This document shows, in pieces, positions 34,014 through 45,950 of a DNA stretch of 64,000 nucleotides. Source of the DNA: Anaeramoeba flamelloides (lineage: Eukaryota > Metamonada > Anaeramoebidae); assembly GCA_027625915.1 (NCBI GenBank), contig JANTQA010000062.1, positions 1 to 64,000 of the forward strand, written 5' to 3'. The notes beneath the pieces were generated by a model that ran no database searches, was not told the DNA's origin, and saw nothing but the letters and a program-made list of their open reading frames with translations. How positions within the stretch are numbered: position 1 is the first letter of the stretch; every line of letters starts with the position of its first letter. The position numbers and the translations under genes were made by a program.

Positions 34014-36605
34014 ATGAGGAAAGTTTTTCATACCATTTCTAAATCAAAAAAAATTGTTGATCATAAAGAGAATGAAAAGAATTCCAAACAAAAACATTCA
34101 CCAAGTTTAGAAACTAAAAAAAAATATCACACAAACAAGCGACTGCTTTCAAAACCCAGTAGTAAAAAAAGAATGCAGACCTCCAATAACCTTGGACCAA
34201 AATTAAAATTTACATATTCGAAACACAAGTTAGTTAAAAACGGGGATTTAAGAACGATTGAGTCCAATTTTGATCATGAATCAATAAACTCTACCGACGT
34301 GAATGGGCTCAAACCCATCCACGTTGCCTTTTTGTCTGGCAAAAAACCACACAAAACTGTAAAGTTGCTTCACAACTTGGGTGCGCAATTAGATTCTCTA
34401 ACAACTAACGGAGAGTCTGTGCTACACCTGCTATGCAAGTCAAAAAAAAAGGACATTGAAGCATTAAAATACCTGCTAACAAACAATTTGGATGTCAACC
34501 TCCAAAACAACCAAGGGCAAACACCCTTGTCATATCTTTGCGAGGATACCAAATCAAAAGTAAATTTCTTAAGAATGCTTTTAGAGGCAGGCGCCAACCC
34601 CAACATTACGAGGGATGATGGGTGCTCTCCTTTACTGTTGGCCTGTAGATCGAATCTTTCGATCAAAGTTATTCAATTGCTTATAAATTATCGTGCGGAT
34701 GCCAATCTGAAATCTAAAAAAGGAGATCTCGCGCTCCACCAAGTTTTGACAAAGAAAACGATGAAAAAAAACCAGAAAAAAAAAAAACCAGATCCAAAAA
34801 TTGTGAGGCTACTACTTGAAGAAGCTCATGCGTTAGCGAATTTAACAGATCCACAGGGACTGTCGGCTCTCCACTTGGCATGTCGTGATTGTTCAGATCA
34901 ACCACAAATGATCGAATTGTTATTGGCACACGAATCCAAAATTAACCAATTGAGTGAAAGTGGCTATGCGCCAATACACTTCTTTTGTAAATCACATAAC
35001 ATTGATCCACAGTGCCTGGACATTTTGTTGTCTCACAAAGAGAAAATCGACTTAAATATAAAATCAACTTCAAAATTACATTTTGGTTGGATGAGTATTC
35101 ATTTTGCATGTGATAATGAGATAATCAATTTTAGCTTAATCAAAAAATTGTTTCAAAACGGTGCTAATTTCGATTTGGCAATTGAAAAAAGTTTATTAAC
35201 TCCTCTTCATCTTCTTTGTAAAAAAAAAAATAAAATTGAAAATTCTGAGAAAATTATTAATTTAAATTCAGACGATGATGATGATGATGATGATGATGAT
35301 AATGAGAATGAGAATGAGAATGAAATTGATTTATTTTTTAACAGTGATTTAGATCCAGACATCGAAACAGACTCTGATACCGATTCGGGAAAAGGCCAAT
35401 TAAAAGAGAAAAATACCAACATTAGCACAAATACTAACACGAACACAAATAGTAATAATAAAACAAACACACAGTCAAATTCCGATTTAGAAAGTGATCT
35501 AAATTATAATTCTGATCTTGAATCTGAATTCAAATTAGAACTAGATTTAGAATTCGAGCAATCAAAAAATAATTCAATAATTGAGACGATAAAATTTCTA
35601 ATTGAAGTTGTAGGAATAAAAATTGAGTCACGTGATAAATATAATAAAACACCTTTATCGTTTTTATGGGAACGAAGAGTTGACTCCAAATCCTATGAAA
35701 TTGAATTAATGAAAATTTTATTGGCAAATGGTGCCAAAATAAACCAACAACATAGAGACAATTTGTCTTTAATTGAAATTGTCAAAAAAGAAAACCAGCC
35801 GATCGATAGGCATCAATTAAGCAAGGCAATGCTTATCGGGTTGGATGTTAACCAGTGCGATGATAATGGGATGGCAGCCCTGCACACTGCTTGCTGTTCA
35901 ACAATGAGGCATTTGGGAATCATTTGGGAGTTGCTAAATACCAATGCAAAGCTTAATTCATTTGATAATTACAATTGGACCCCTTTACATTTTGCGTGCA
36001 AAACAAACCCAAACAACAGGCTTGTTGAAATGCTTGTTAATCAAGGTGCCCTGAAGAATGCCGTTGACCGATATAATACAACACCAATACAAGTACTCAC
36101 GAGACAAAAAAAAATATGCATAGAATCAATAAGATTTTTAATAGAATATGACGCAGATCTTTCCATTCTTGACAATTACGGAAACACGCCTTTAATTTCT
36201 GCCTGTGCACACCCAGATCCAAATTTCGAATTAATCCAATTGTTAATTGAGAATAGTTGCGATGTCAATAGCAAAGTGACCTATGGCTGGCTGAAAGGCG
36301 ATACACCCCTGATCACTTGCTGTAAGCATTCGGATAATTATGATGTTATTAAGCTTTTGTTGGAATCTGGTGCCGATCCAAATCAAAAAGACCGTTTTGG
36401 AAACACGCCTTTACATTATATAGCAAGTCGGGAGAAATTAAATATCAAAACTCTCGAATTATTTTTAGAATTTTCTGCAAAGTTAAATATTAAAGAAGAT
36501 CTTTGTGGAAATACACCCATTCATTTCATTGCAAAAAATCCAAATGTAGACCAGGAAATATTATTCTTCTTATATAATAATGATGCTGACTTTTTTACAA
36601 CAAAT
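34014..36605 (+). CDS. Large ankyrin-repeat protein, 3' end not located
   Basis: 864 codons from ATG 34014 to a GTAAGT donor at 36606, phase 0. The N-terminus (about 75 residues) is Lys/Ser-rich. Ankyrin repeats then run to the end, with units such as GLKPIHVAFLSG, GQTPLSYLCED, GCSPLLLACRS, YNWTPLHFACK, FGNTPLHYIAS and CGNTPIHFIAK; I count roughly sixteen to eighteen. An acidic/Asn insertion (about residues 415-520) includes a poly-Asp run coded by a (GAT)n tract at 35273-35303 and ELDLEFE-like pieces. It looks like a paralogue of the ankyrin-BTB protein at 16419-18993, so a C-terminal BTB may follow. Reading past the donor gives only a short hydrophobic tail to a TAA at 36641. A weak next-exon candidate starts at about 38475 (see findings). 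Function: protein-protein scaffold, partner unknown. Confidence 0.85.
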
Positions 36606-36917
36606 GTAAGTGTTTTAACAATTATTTTAATTTTATTTTAATTTTTTTTATTTTTTTGATCCAGATTAATTATTTAAGAAGAAGAAAATTGTATTGACAA
36701 TATATAATTTTAAAAATCGTGTTCTTTCCTGGATCGGATTGATGAAATTAAAATGAATTTAGTCTGACACCTTAATTTAAATGAAATGAAATTTTTATGT
36801 TTCAAATGAATGTACAATATTGAATGAAAATTGATAGACAATTAAAATTAATTAGAGATGAAAATTTATTTTGATAATTGAAATTATTTTGTTATTTAAT
36901 ATCGAATTCAAAAATTA

Positions 36918-37475
36918 ATATATATATATAAACTAAAATTCAAAATTTTCCACACAGCTAAAACGTTCCAAACAATCACAATAATACAATTTCATTGAAA
37001 TTGGAGATAATTTTGATTTTTGTAAAATATGAAAATCATTTTTTCATCTTTTAGTTTTTGTTTTGATTTCATTGTTTGAATTACGTAATTTGTTTCGTTG
37101 GATCAAAAATTTTTTGAACAATTGATATTATGGTTAAAGTCAAGTTGTTCAAAATAGAAGAACTCAAATAAAATTAGTTGGTAGTATCTAACCATTTGAT
37201 CGATCAATAATCCTAATAGAATTTAAATAAATTTACTAATCAATTTTTTTGTTTTGCTCTCTCCAAAATTTTTGACACACCCTTCATTTATTTGTATTGA
37301 TAATTATTTATTTATTGTTTTTTGAGTATTGTAATTTATGAAGAAGTGTTAACATTTCAATTAGTGAATGGTTCTAATTTGGTAAATCTTCTTGAATTGA
37401 TTAAATAAGTTTTTTTCTTCACAAATTGAATTTTGGTGTGTTAAAAATTTTGAATTGGGGTTTATATATATATAT
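36918..37475 (-). mobile_element. Family B TIR element, copy B3
   Basis: About 555 bp between TA runs. Left end TATAAACTAAAATTCAAAA / TTTTCCACACAGCTAAAACG, right end GGTGTGTTAAAAATTTTGAA / TTGGGGTTTATATA. It is the reverse complement of B4 (49034-49602) along its full length. No ORF. TA flanks suggest a Tc1/mariner-type MITE. Confidence 0.88.
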
Positions 37476-37872
37476 AATCTAAAAAGTAACATAATTTGAA
37501 AAAAATTTAAAGTTTTTTATTTGGAAAATCTCAAAATCAACAAGAGATCACAATTTCTAATTTAATAAAAAAAAAAAAAACAAATTTTTTAAAATAAGGG
37601 ATTATATTATAATACTATTAAAAAAAATATATATAACCATAAATGTAATTCTATAAAAATTCAAATCATTTAAAACATAATTAAAACTAATAATTAATAC
37701 TTGTTAGCAAAAATTTCCTAGTTATATATGCCACTTTAGACAATTGATTTACTTTTTTTTAGTAAATTATTTTTTAGAATTTAACTTCAATTTGGAAATT
37801 AAATTAATTTATCAAGAGTCAGACTCTTATTGAGTTTGATTAAAAGTTTGAAATTTCTGATAATTAAAAATT

Positions 37873-37931
37873 GGGTTTCTGTGATTTCTGTGATTTCTGT
37901 GATTTCTGTGATTTTTGTGATTTCTGTGATT
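37873..37931 (+). repeat. 9-bp tandem repeat (TTTCTGTGA)n, about 6 copies
   Basis: GTTTCTGTGATTTCTGTGAT continues for about six units with one variant. The same unit, two to three copies each, recurs at 56621-56640 and 58497-58520. Confidence 0.9.
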
Positions 37932-39433
37932 ATCTAAAATTTTATCGAAAAAAGTAAAATCCTATTTTCATAATTTTTAAAAAAAAAATTGAAGAAAACT
38001 TAACAATATTTATAAATATCAAAATGGATTGCATATTGGTTTTTTATGTCTAATGACCTTTTAATGTTTTTGAAAATAACTAACAAATAAATTTAATTTT
38101 TCAAAAAGTAAGTGTTTTTTATAGCAAAATCTATCTTAAGTTCAATAGACAATTTACACAATTTTCAAATATTTTCTTTATTCCAAGTTTTTAAAAACTA
38201 ATTTTAATGAATTAAGGATTCGTTATCAAAATTTTATTTTCTTGATCCTATGATACTTTTAGGGAAATTAATAAATAAAATTTCAATTTATTTTTTTCAG
38301 AATTAACGTTTTTTCCATAAACTTGAAAAAGGTTTGTATAATGTTTGAAAATTTGACTACTTGATCTGAAATTCAGGTGTTGTTTAAACAATTACATAAA
38401 AAAATTTACAAATTTTTTTTGAACATTTTGGAGGAAATTATTTTTTGATTTCAAATTTTTCTCAAATTTAAAAATTAGCCAACAACCTCAAAAAACAACA
38501 AATTACGAATGGGAAACACACCAAACTGAAAAAAAAAATAACGATTCAAAATCTTACAAAACAAAATTAAACAGTTTTAAAACTTTTAATTATCCAACAG
38601 TAAATATGGTGTTTTTTGATATGACAGGCCAATGTATAAATTCTTATTTTTTTAAAAATATGCATTTTTCTTGGAAGCGATTTGTGTTGTTGATTTTTTC
38701 TTTTTTTTTTTTTTTTTTTATCATAAAAAGTTAATTCCTAACACAAAATTTTTTTATGGATCGATAGTTAAGAAAACAATTAGCAATGTTGATTTTTTGA
38801 TTTGAATTAGCAAAAAAAATTTAAGTTCTATTTTTGTAATGATTCGAATTGCCAACAGATCTTAACACACAACAACCCAAGAAGATTTTGTTATTATTTT
38901 TGATAATATTTTTAAAAAGAAATTCTAGTACATTTCATTAAATGTGACAAATATTTTCACAAAGACTATTTTGTTCATCTTCATTTTCTGAAAAACCAAT
39001 TTATTGAAAAAAAGAAACTTGTGAAAAAATTTTTTTTTTATTTTCATTTTTTATTTGTACCTTATCTCATTATTCTGATTTGCCAACGGGCTTATTAGTG
39101 AGTTATATAGTTGAGAGGTGATTTTTTCAAAAAAATCGTGTAAAAAGTAATTTTTCCAAAATGCAACAGTATGACACAAATAATTTATTTTCTCATTAAA
39201 TTTATAATCATTATTCTATTTTTATGCAATTAGTATTTTTTTTACAATTAATTTCAAAATATTTGATAATACACAATTTTAAAAAAAAAAAAAATTATTT
39301 TTTCTTAATAAAAACCCCTTTACTTTTTTATTTGTTTTTTAACCTTAATGTTATTTTCTTCAAATAAATATTTATAAACAATAACATTAGCTACACAAAA
39401 AACAAACACCATTTAGCTTATTAACTCCCAAAA

Positions 39434-40372
39434 ATGTCGAACGATTTAAAAAAATTCAATCAAAACCCAAACAATCCAAAATTAAGCTCGAACAAAAAAA
39501 AAACAATTCAAATTCACAAATAAAAGAGTCCTTTTCATTATTTCAATTTTTAGCTGAAGAGCCAGAAGATGAGACGGTTGAAGAAAAACCAAAACCAAAA
39601 CCAAAACCATTAAAAGAATCTTTTACATTGTTTCAATTTCTAGCAGAAGAACCAGAAGAAACACCAACCGAAACAACATCTCCAAAAAAGAAAAAAGAGT
39701 TCAAAACAAAATTCTCCAATAATTAATAGAAAAATACATTGAATAAAAAAAGGAATAATTATAAAAATGATTATTTAAAAAAAAAAAATACATATAAAAA
39801 TTTAAAACACTCTTATAAAACTTTAGCAAATTCAAATAAGCAAACAAAAATTGAAATTTATGAATTAAAATCAGAAAATTATAGATTGACAAAGGAAAAT
39901 ATTGAATTGGAAGAATTATTCAACAACAAAAAACAAGAATATTGAAATTAGAGTTAAAAACCAAAAACAAAAAATTTCTACATATGGCCAAAAAATTTCC
40001 AAATTGAGTATAAACGAATATGAATTAGATAAATTAATAAAACAATTAATGAAAGAAAATGAAGAATTAATGAATCAAGTAAATAAACTTTCAAAAAAAA
40101 AAGATAATGGAGAAAAGACCAATGATAAAGAATGTGGTGTTTTAAAACAATTAGGAGATAAGCAAGAGAATAATAAGAAAGGCAAAAAGAAGGAAGAGAA
40201 AGAGGGGAAGGGGAAGAAAAACAACAACAATAATGATGATGAGAATGACGAAACAAAAATCTCGATTCAAAATGATCAACCAAATTCAAATAAAAATAAT
40301 AAATTATCTACTAATAATGTGGATGAAGAAGATTGGATTAATATTGATGAAACCGAATATGATATCATATAA
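39434..40372 (+). pseudogene. Coiled-coil protein gene with interrupted reading frame
   Basis: Four successive open pieces look like one protein. 39434-39514 starts MSNDLKKFNQNPNN. The next piece, to 39723, has two copies of ESFxLFQFLAEEPE separated by (KP)n. The third, about 39739-39942, and the fourth, about 39930-40372, form a Lys/Glu/Asn coiled coil (YELKSENYRLTKENIELEEL, LMKENEELMNQVNKL) ending DEEDWINIDETEYDII. Breaks fall at an A10 run (39493-39502), at TAA-TAG (39724-39729) with open sequence in the same frame beyond, and near 39930-39945. Short A-runs flank each break, so homopolymer miscounting is possible; real decay is the alternative. The repeated LFQFLAEEPE motif resembles a short binding peptide. 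No family recognised. Confidence 0.5.
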
Positions 40373-42009
40373 AAATTAACAAATATTTTCATTCATTTCA
40401 AATTCTTGATCATTTCTATCCTTCTTTAAAATTTGATCATAATTTTAATTATAATTCTTTATCAAATTTGACTGAATTATGTTTTGTAATTTTTGAAAAC
40501 AAAAATGATAGCAACATATCAATTTTTCTAATAATAAATTATTCTGAATAAAAAAATTATCAAAAACAATAATTATAAAAATTATATTTTAGATGAAATA
40601 TACGATTTAAAATAATATATATTATTATCATTGAATTCTTTTTAAAAAAACAAATAAATAAATTATAAATATTTAAAAGTAACATTATTTTGAATTCCAA
40701 ATTAAATTTTATAATTCTTCCTGAACTAATTTCAGTAAAATTCACAAAAAGTATTTTTATAGTTTTTTGGTTGATTAAACAAAAATCAAATTTTATGAAA
40801 AGTTAAATTTTTAATTTTTTATATTCGATTAAGGGAATAGATTTTTGGTTGGTTATATTAAAAAAGTAGTCTCATTGTTTTTATTTGAAAAAAAAAAAAA
40901 AAAAATCCAACTATCTAATTCAATGAAACAATAGATTCTTCTTTTTATTATTATGGAAGAATTGTAGAGCACAATCTATTTATCACTATACTTAATTTTA
41001 TTTTAACAAATTTAAGCGATTATCATCGCCCTAGATTTGTTTCTATAATTAAAATATGATGTAATTAGGTGTAATTAATATTAGTGCTAAATGGATTCTC
41101 GACTAGCTCTAAAAAATCTATTATAAATCTTGGTGGAAAATAACTTTTTACATTTTTTATTAATGATTACTTTTAAAAATTCTCATTTTGGGAAAATTTT
41201 TTTTTTAATTCCTTTTCCAAATATAAAAAATTAAAACTCCAACTAATAGTATTACAAGTATATAATAATTCATATTAAGAACTTCCAAAAGTAACTATTT
41301 TTTTGGTTTTTTAATTTCAAAGATTAATTCACAAATCATACATAACAAATTCACAAAGACTGATTGGTTTTGTTTACTTTTTATAAAGATGATTGTAACA
41401 TCAATATATTTCCAATATGTAAAAAGAATTTTGTAAAAAGGATTTTTTTGGGTAATTATTTAATTTTTTAAAAAAATCAATTGTTTTAGCAGCTAGTATA
41501 CATTTGGCGAGTAATTGAAGAAAGTTATTTATTGTAAAAACATTTTTTTTACAAACCAAATCTGAAATTTACCTTGAAAAGTATCAAAAATTAAAATTTC
41601 ATTGATTTACTAGTCCATTCAAATTATTTATACACACAATATAGTTTACTTCAGGTATGTCAATATACTTGGAAATAATTTAGGTGGAACCAAACACAAT
41701 ATCATAAAAGTTATCGATTTTAAATTTGGCATTATTTGGTTGGAAAATTAATGAAAGTTTTTTGATAAAGAAAATATTTTTTTCATTCGATATCCTCAAA
41801 AATCCTAAAAATTGCAATATTTTGACTTTTCTTTTAATTGAATATTCTTTCAAATTCTTTTTAAAGGTTAAGGTATTGCATTCCAATACATATATGATAA
41901 AATATGAATAGTCAAAAAAAAAATAATTTTGAAAAAAAAACAATTAAGAGTGATATTAAAAATACATCCAAAAAATAAAGATAAAAAAACAAATTTATAT
42001 TTTAGTTTG
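40373..42009. other. Intergenic between convergent genes
   Basis: The coiled-coil gene and the minus-strand gene at 42010 converge here. The only recognised content is family F copy 1 (41575-41912). Short ORFs are AT-driven. Confidence 0.55.
41575..41912 (+). repeat. Dispersed repeat family F, copy 1
   Basis: Collinear with 59440-59808: a CAATATACTTGGAAATAATT block, GATATCCTCAAAAATCCTA, then TGAATATTCTTTCAAATTCT, GGTATTGCATTCCAATAC and AAAATATGAATAGT. Non-coding on inspection. Confidence 0.6.
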
Positions 42010-43634
42010 TTATTTTTTTTCATAATTCTTTCGATAATTTGAAGCAAAGAAAGAAATTGATCTGGAAATCAAACTCCTTTCTTTGGAACGTTTTGCTAAA
42101 AAGGTTATTGTAGTATCTGTCGCTGCTCTACAGGCTCTATTTCTTTCCCATTGTAATCGGAATAAACAAACATTTTTTTCACTTTTATATGTCACTGGTC
42201 TGCCACTAAATGGGATTGTTTGGAATAAGCTTTTGTCTTTGTAAACTTTAATTTTTTTTCTTCCTAATTTCTATATAGCCAGGCGTGAGTGGGAATTCAT
42301 TATTTGTAATGATTGTTATTAAAAAATTAACTCCATTTTTTTGATAATATTGGTTTAAAATGTTATTTGGATTTGAAGACATATCTACACTTTCCACACT
42401 TGATAGCAATTTTTCAAATTTTTTATTTGGCGCTCTTAGAATGGGGTAGATCCTGCTGGAATAATCCTTAACGACTCTTTGAGTTTGTGGGTTATAGCCA
42501 ATTACATTTTTTTTCGCTTTATTCTTGAGAAAATATAGGATTGTCGATAAGCAGGTCGCTAATTGATTTTCTTGTGAAAATTTGACAATGCAATCAAAAT
42601 TTTCGACAGTTTTTTTTTCATTTGAACCAATACTTAATGCCAGATAATAATTTTCTTCATTGATGTTTATTGATATATCCAATGAAGTGTTTAAATTTGA
42701 TTTAAAATATTGGATTGATTGATCTACAGTGCAAACTTTGATTATTTTTTTATTGATTTCTATTTCTACTTTTTCATAATTTTTCTTTTTGCCTTTGTTT
42801 TGATATAATTCACAGGCAAAAGCCATTTCACCAAGTTTGCCAATTTTTATTGTGTCTGACACACAGTCCTTACTTAATTCATCATAAAATTCACCCAATT
42901 CCCCATTTCGAAAGGTAATTGACGTTTCTCTAATATTGGTATTCCATTTATCTAAAGTATTTAACAGGAAAAAAATTAAATAAATGGTTTCATCACTCGG
43001 AATCACTTTTCCGTTTTTTTCTTCTTTTTTTTTTTGGCTATAAATGTTCGACAATTCAGTTACTAAATAATCTGATAAAGTGTTTAAATGTGGTGCATTT
43101 TCAAAATATCTTTCATCAAAAGTTTTTTGTTTATTTTTTGTTGATTTTGTTTTTTGGCTTTGTTTGGTTTTTTTTTTGCCTTATTATTATTTTTTATTGT
43201 TATTTCTATTTTTGTTGTTATTTTTTTTTTTGTCGTTATCATTATTTTTATTGTTAAGTTTGTTTTTGTTTTTACTTTTGTTTTTATTGATATTTTTGGG
43301 TTTTTTTTTTCTGTTTGAGATTTCTAATTCACTTTCTAAACTACTCAATTCATTACTCATATCTTGAGAATGTTTTGGTTTTTTTTTCAAATCATCTCCA
43401 CTTTCACTATCGTTGGTTAAACTGGCCCAAGACATAACATTTTGATTATTTGATTGTTGATTAGTTTCCTCACTTGGATCACTTGAACTAAAGTTCTGAT
43501 TTTCTTTCCAATTTTTCGATGAGTTCTTCTGGATCTAAATAAGACTCGTCACTAATAAGTTCATGATTGTTTCTGTTATTGTTGTTTTTGTTTTTGTTTT
43601 TTGTTTTGTTCCGTATTATTTTCGTTTTTTTTTA
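42010..43634 (-). pseudogene. Downstream part of the calponin-homology gene, frame-interrupted
   Basis: Continues after the stop of 43638-44414. Open pieces in order: IIRNK...ELISDESYLDPEELIEK (to 43488), SSSDPSEETNQQ..MSWASLTND with a Lys/Asn tract (to 43187), a 300-residue globular piece from TFDERYFENAPHLNTLSDYL to TPGYIEIRKKK (to 42248), and IKVYKDKSLFQTIPFSGRPV ..KNVCLFRLQWERN to 42010. Breaks: TGA plus TAA near 43632-43640, a shift near 43500-43525, TAA-TAA-TAA at 43181-43189, and a shift at about 42250. Beyond each break the protein looks real and most lie at A-runs. Pieces one and two, and pieces three and four, need a one-base shift; the other joins return to the same frame. The last 100 residues could be a PH-like fold (weak). 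May be a separate gene. Confidence 0.5.
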
Positions 43635-43637
43635 TTT

Positions 43638-44414
43638 TCAGTAATTCTTTTTTGCCTTGTTTATATCTACTTGTTCCCAATTCTCATCACTGTCATCACT
43701 TTCAAAAATTATATCATCAGAATCCATTTCGCTCTCATCGTCAGACAATTCTTGACCGAGCTCTGATCTTCTTTGTTTTAAAATTTGTTCTCTTTTTTCA
43801 CCATCAAGATAAAAAATATTCGTAAAAATGTGGTCTTCTTTGATTTCTTGATCGTCTTGTAAGTCGACTTCATTTGAATCTGTTAAAAATGGGTTGACTC
43901 GATCGTTTTGTAATTGCTCGCCTTTTGGCTTTACAAATAAACTAAAAGTTCTTATCGATTTATTAGAATCGTGAACAATCCCATTATTTTCATAATTCTT
44001 TTGAAGCCATAGAATACAATTAGCTGCATGCTTAATTGCGCCGTTGTTCCCTTCTAAAAATTTTTCTTTTGGAAACAATTTGAAATGTGGACAATCATAT
44101 TTCTCTAATGTTCTTAAAAATTCATTCAGATTGTTCTCACATTGCTCTTCTTCTGTTTGACAGATTTTAATCTGATTCTCTCTGCATGGCAACACCACGT
44201 TTAGTGCATTTAATAAATATAAACAGTGCGCGCTGAAGACCGTTTGTATTGTCAGTTTGGAATCTTGAACAACCTCCTGCAGCCACAAGACTGATCTTGT
44301 TGTTCGAAGCGAATTTGGTGGTGGTGGAAATACATGAAAACCTTGAGTAATCGCGTGGTCGAGTGGATTAAATTTTCCCTTCAGAAGGGAAATTCCTCGT
44401 GGAATAATAAACAT
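43638..44414 (-). CDS. Calponin-homology (CH) domain protein
   Basis: 258 residues from ATG 44412-44414 to TGA. The CH signature is in the middle: FSAHCLYLLNALNVVLP, then ENNLNEFLRTLEKYDCPHFKL (like EN...FL...E..G....F in calponins), LFPKEKFLEGNNG and AIKHAANCILWLQKNY. CH domains of this type bind actin or signalling proteins. The N-terminus (GISLLKGKFNPLDHAITQGF, PPPPNSLRTTRSV) is not recognised. The C-terminus is Asp/Glu-rich (SDDESEMDSDD, FESDDSDENWEQVD). The protein may end here or continue into 42010-43634, where sequence of the same style follows after two in-frame stops. CH call from motif spacing only. Confidence 0.7.
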   Translation of the reverse strand: MFIIPRGISLLKGKFNPLDHAITQGFHVFPPPPNSLRTTRSVLWLQEVVQDSKLTIQTVFSAHCLYLLNALNVVLPCRENQIKICQTEEEQCENNLNEFLRTLEKYDCPHFKLFPKEKFLEGNNGAIKHAANCILWLQKNYENNGIVHDSNKSIRTFSLFVKPKGEQLQNDRVNPFLTDSNEVDLQDDQEIKEDHIFTNIFYLDGEKREQILKQRRSELGQELSDDESEMDSDDIIFESDDSDENWEQVDINKAKKNY

Positions 44415-45189
44415 TGTTTTTTGGTTTTTTTATTATTTTAATTTTTTGTAAAAAAACTGGTTGATAAGTGTTAAAAAAATGGAAAAATGAAGGCTAATTT
44501 TCATTTTCTTCCAATCTTTTTATACAAAACAAAAAGTGAATTACTTGAAGAATTTTAGAAAAATGGAAGATCTCAATCTCTTACTTTGAAAATGCTTGGT
44601 TATTAATTATTATTTTTTTATTTTAAGACTTTGAAATTTAATGGTAATTAGGTTGTTTTGACAAACCATTTTAATTTGAACACAAGACGAGAAATTATTC
44701 TACTTTTTAATTTAACAAGCCAAAACTAGAAAATTTAAAGTTAAAAAAATAACCAGGAACAGATTTGTTCAGAAACAAATTGTTGTTTGTGTTCGTTTTG
44801 ATTCCCAAATACTTTTGCATTTTCTAAATTTTTTTGCTTTTTCAATTAACTTTATTTTTGGATTTTTTTTGCCAACAAATCCAGATTGTGAGGTAACACT
44901 AATAAATTCTTGGAATTAAATGAGTGCGTTTGTCAGGTTTTTTGAGTTTTAGCCAAGAAAAGATAGTAACTTTCTTTTTATTAACAATTTGTGAAGTAGT
45001 TTTCAGCTTTTAGAAGATAGTATTATTAAAATTAATAATAATGAAACAAATTGAAGGTTAGGCAAACCTTAAGGTGGAAAGAAAACTTTTTGTGATAAAA
45101 TTATTATCGGCTTGACAAAAAAATTCTAGTATCTAATACATAAAACCCATGCTTTAAATTCAATTTGATTTATTATTTTATTAAGAAGA

Positions 45190-45950
45190 AACAGCCAATT
45201 CACTACTCAATAGTATACCCAATTTCAAATCAACTCTAAGGTAAACTCTTTGATGTGTTAATTAACTTTTAAATTAGGACACACAATTTGTTGAATTTTT
45301 AGTAATTGTATCTTTTTTTTTTTTTGATTTTTGAATTGTTTTGAGGAATAGAAATGTCTCAAAAATTAACTCGATTTTTTGAGAGTAAAATTTTCCAATT
45401 TGATCCTTTATTTTTAGAATTTAACCTGAATAATAGTACTTTCGGAAATCAATACTATCTTTACTTTGGTGTTTATTGTTGGTTTCTTTGGCCATTTAAA
45501 GAGTTAATCTTCTTTAAAAAAGAAGCATGTCTTTTTATTAAGAAAGAGATTTTTCTTTTCTTTTGATATACTTTTAACTAGATTAGTTTTTTTGTCCTGA
45601 AGTAATTAATAAACTTAAGTCTAAAATCCCTGAAAAACTAAAAAAAAAATTATCTTACATTACTATGTGTTGCAATAGAAATGGAACCAAATTTTCATTA
45701 AGCTTTCAAAATAAATGTTTTAAAAAACTGTAAATTTTCAAATTTTTCATAATTAAAATAAAATTAAATTATTAATCTACCTTTGAGAATTGGGCTCTTT
45801 GGTGGTCTAATTGAATTCTTGAGTTTTTTTTTTTTTAGAAAAATGTATGAAAATTTTGATCTTTTTATTTTACAATTAAAAGTCGGTGTGATAATGAGTA
45901 TTTTGGTCTTAATTGATCGATCTTAGACTTGGTATAAAATTTTTATTTGT
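45190..45950 (+). repeat. Dispersed repeat family H, copy 4 (longest)
   Basis: Contains both halves seen in copy 2, close together: the GTTTATTGTTGGTTTCTTTG block and, at 45840-45870, AAAATTTTGATCTTTTTATT. Its first half also carries an ATG-started frame (45354-45566) whose protein is not kept in other copies. Confidence 0.6.

Larger units (their letters stand above)
36606..39433. other. Probable intron or 3' region of the ankyrin gene
   Basis: Begins at a strong donor and holds family B copy 3 (36918-37475) and a 9-bp minisatellite (37873-37931). The rest is AT-rich; no exon is certain. Confidence 0.5.

Noticed and set aside
38494-38733. About 80-codon open frame with VNMVFFDMTGQ, reminiscent of a GTPase DxxGQ motif
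   Set aside because: No P-loop, no NKxD and no flanking exon. The resemblance is too short to support a GTPase.
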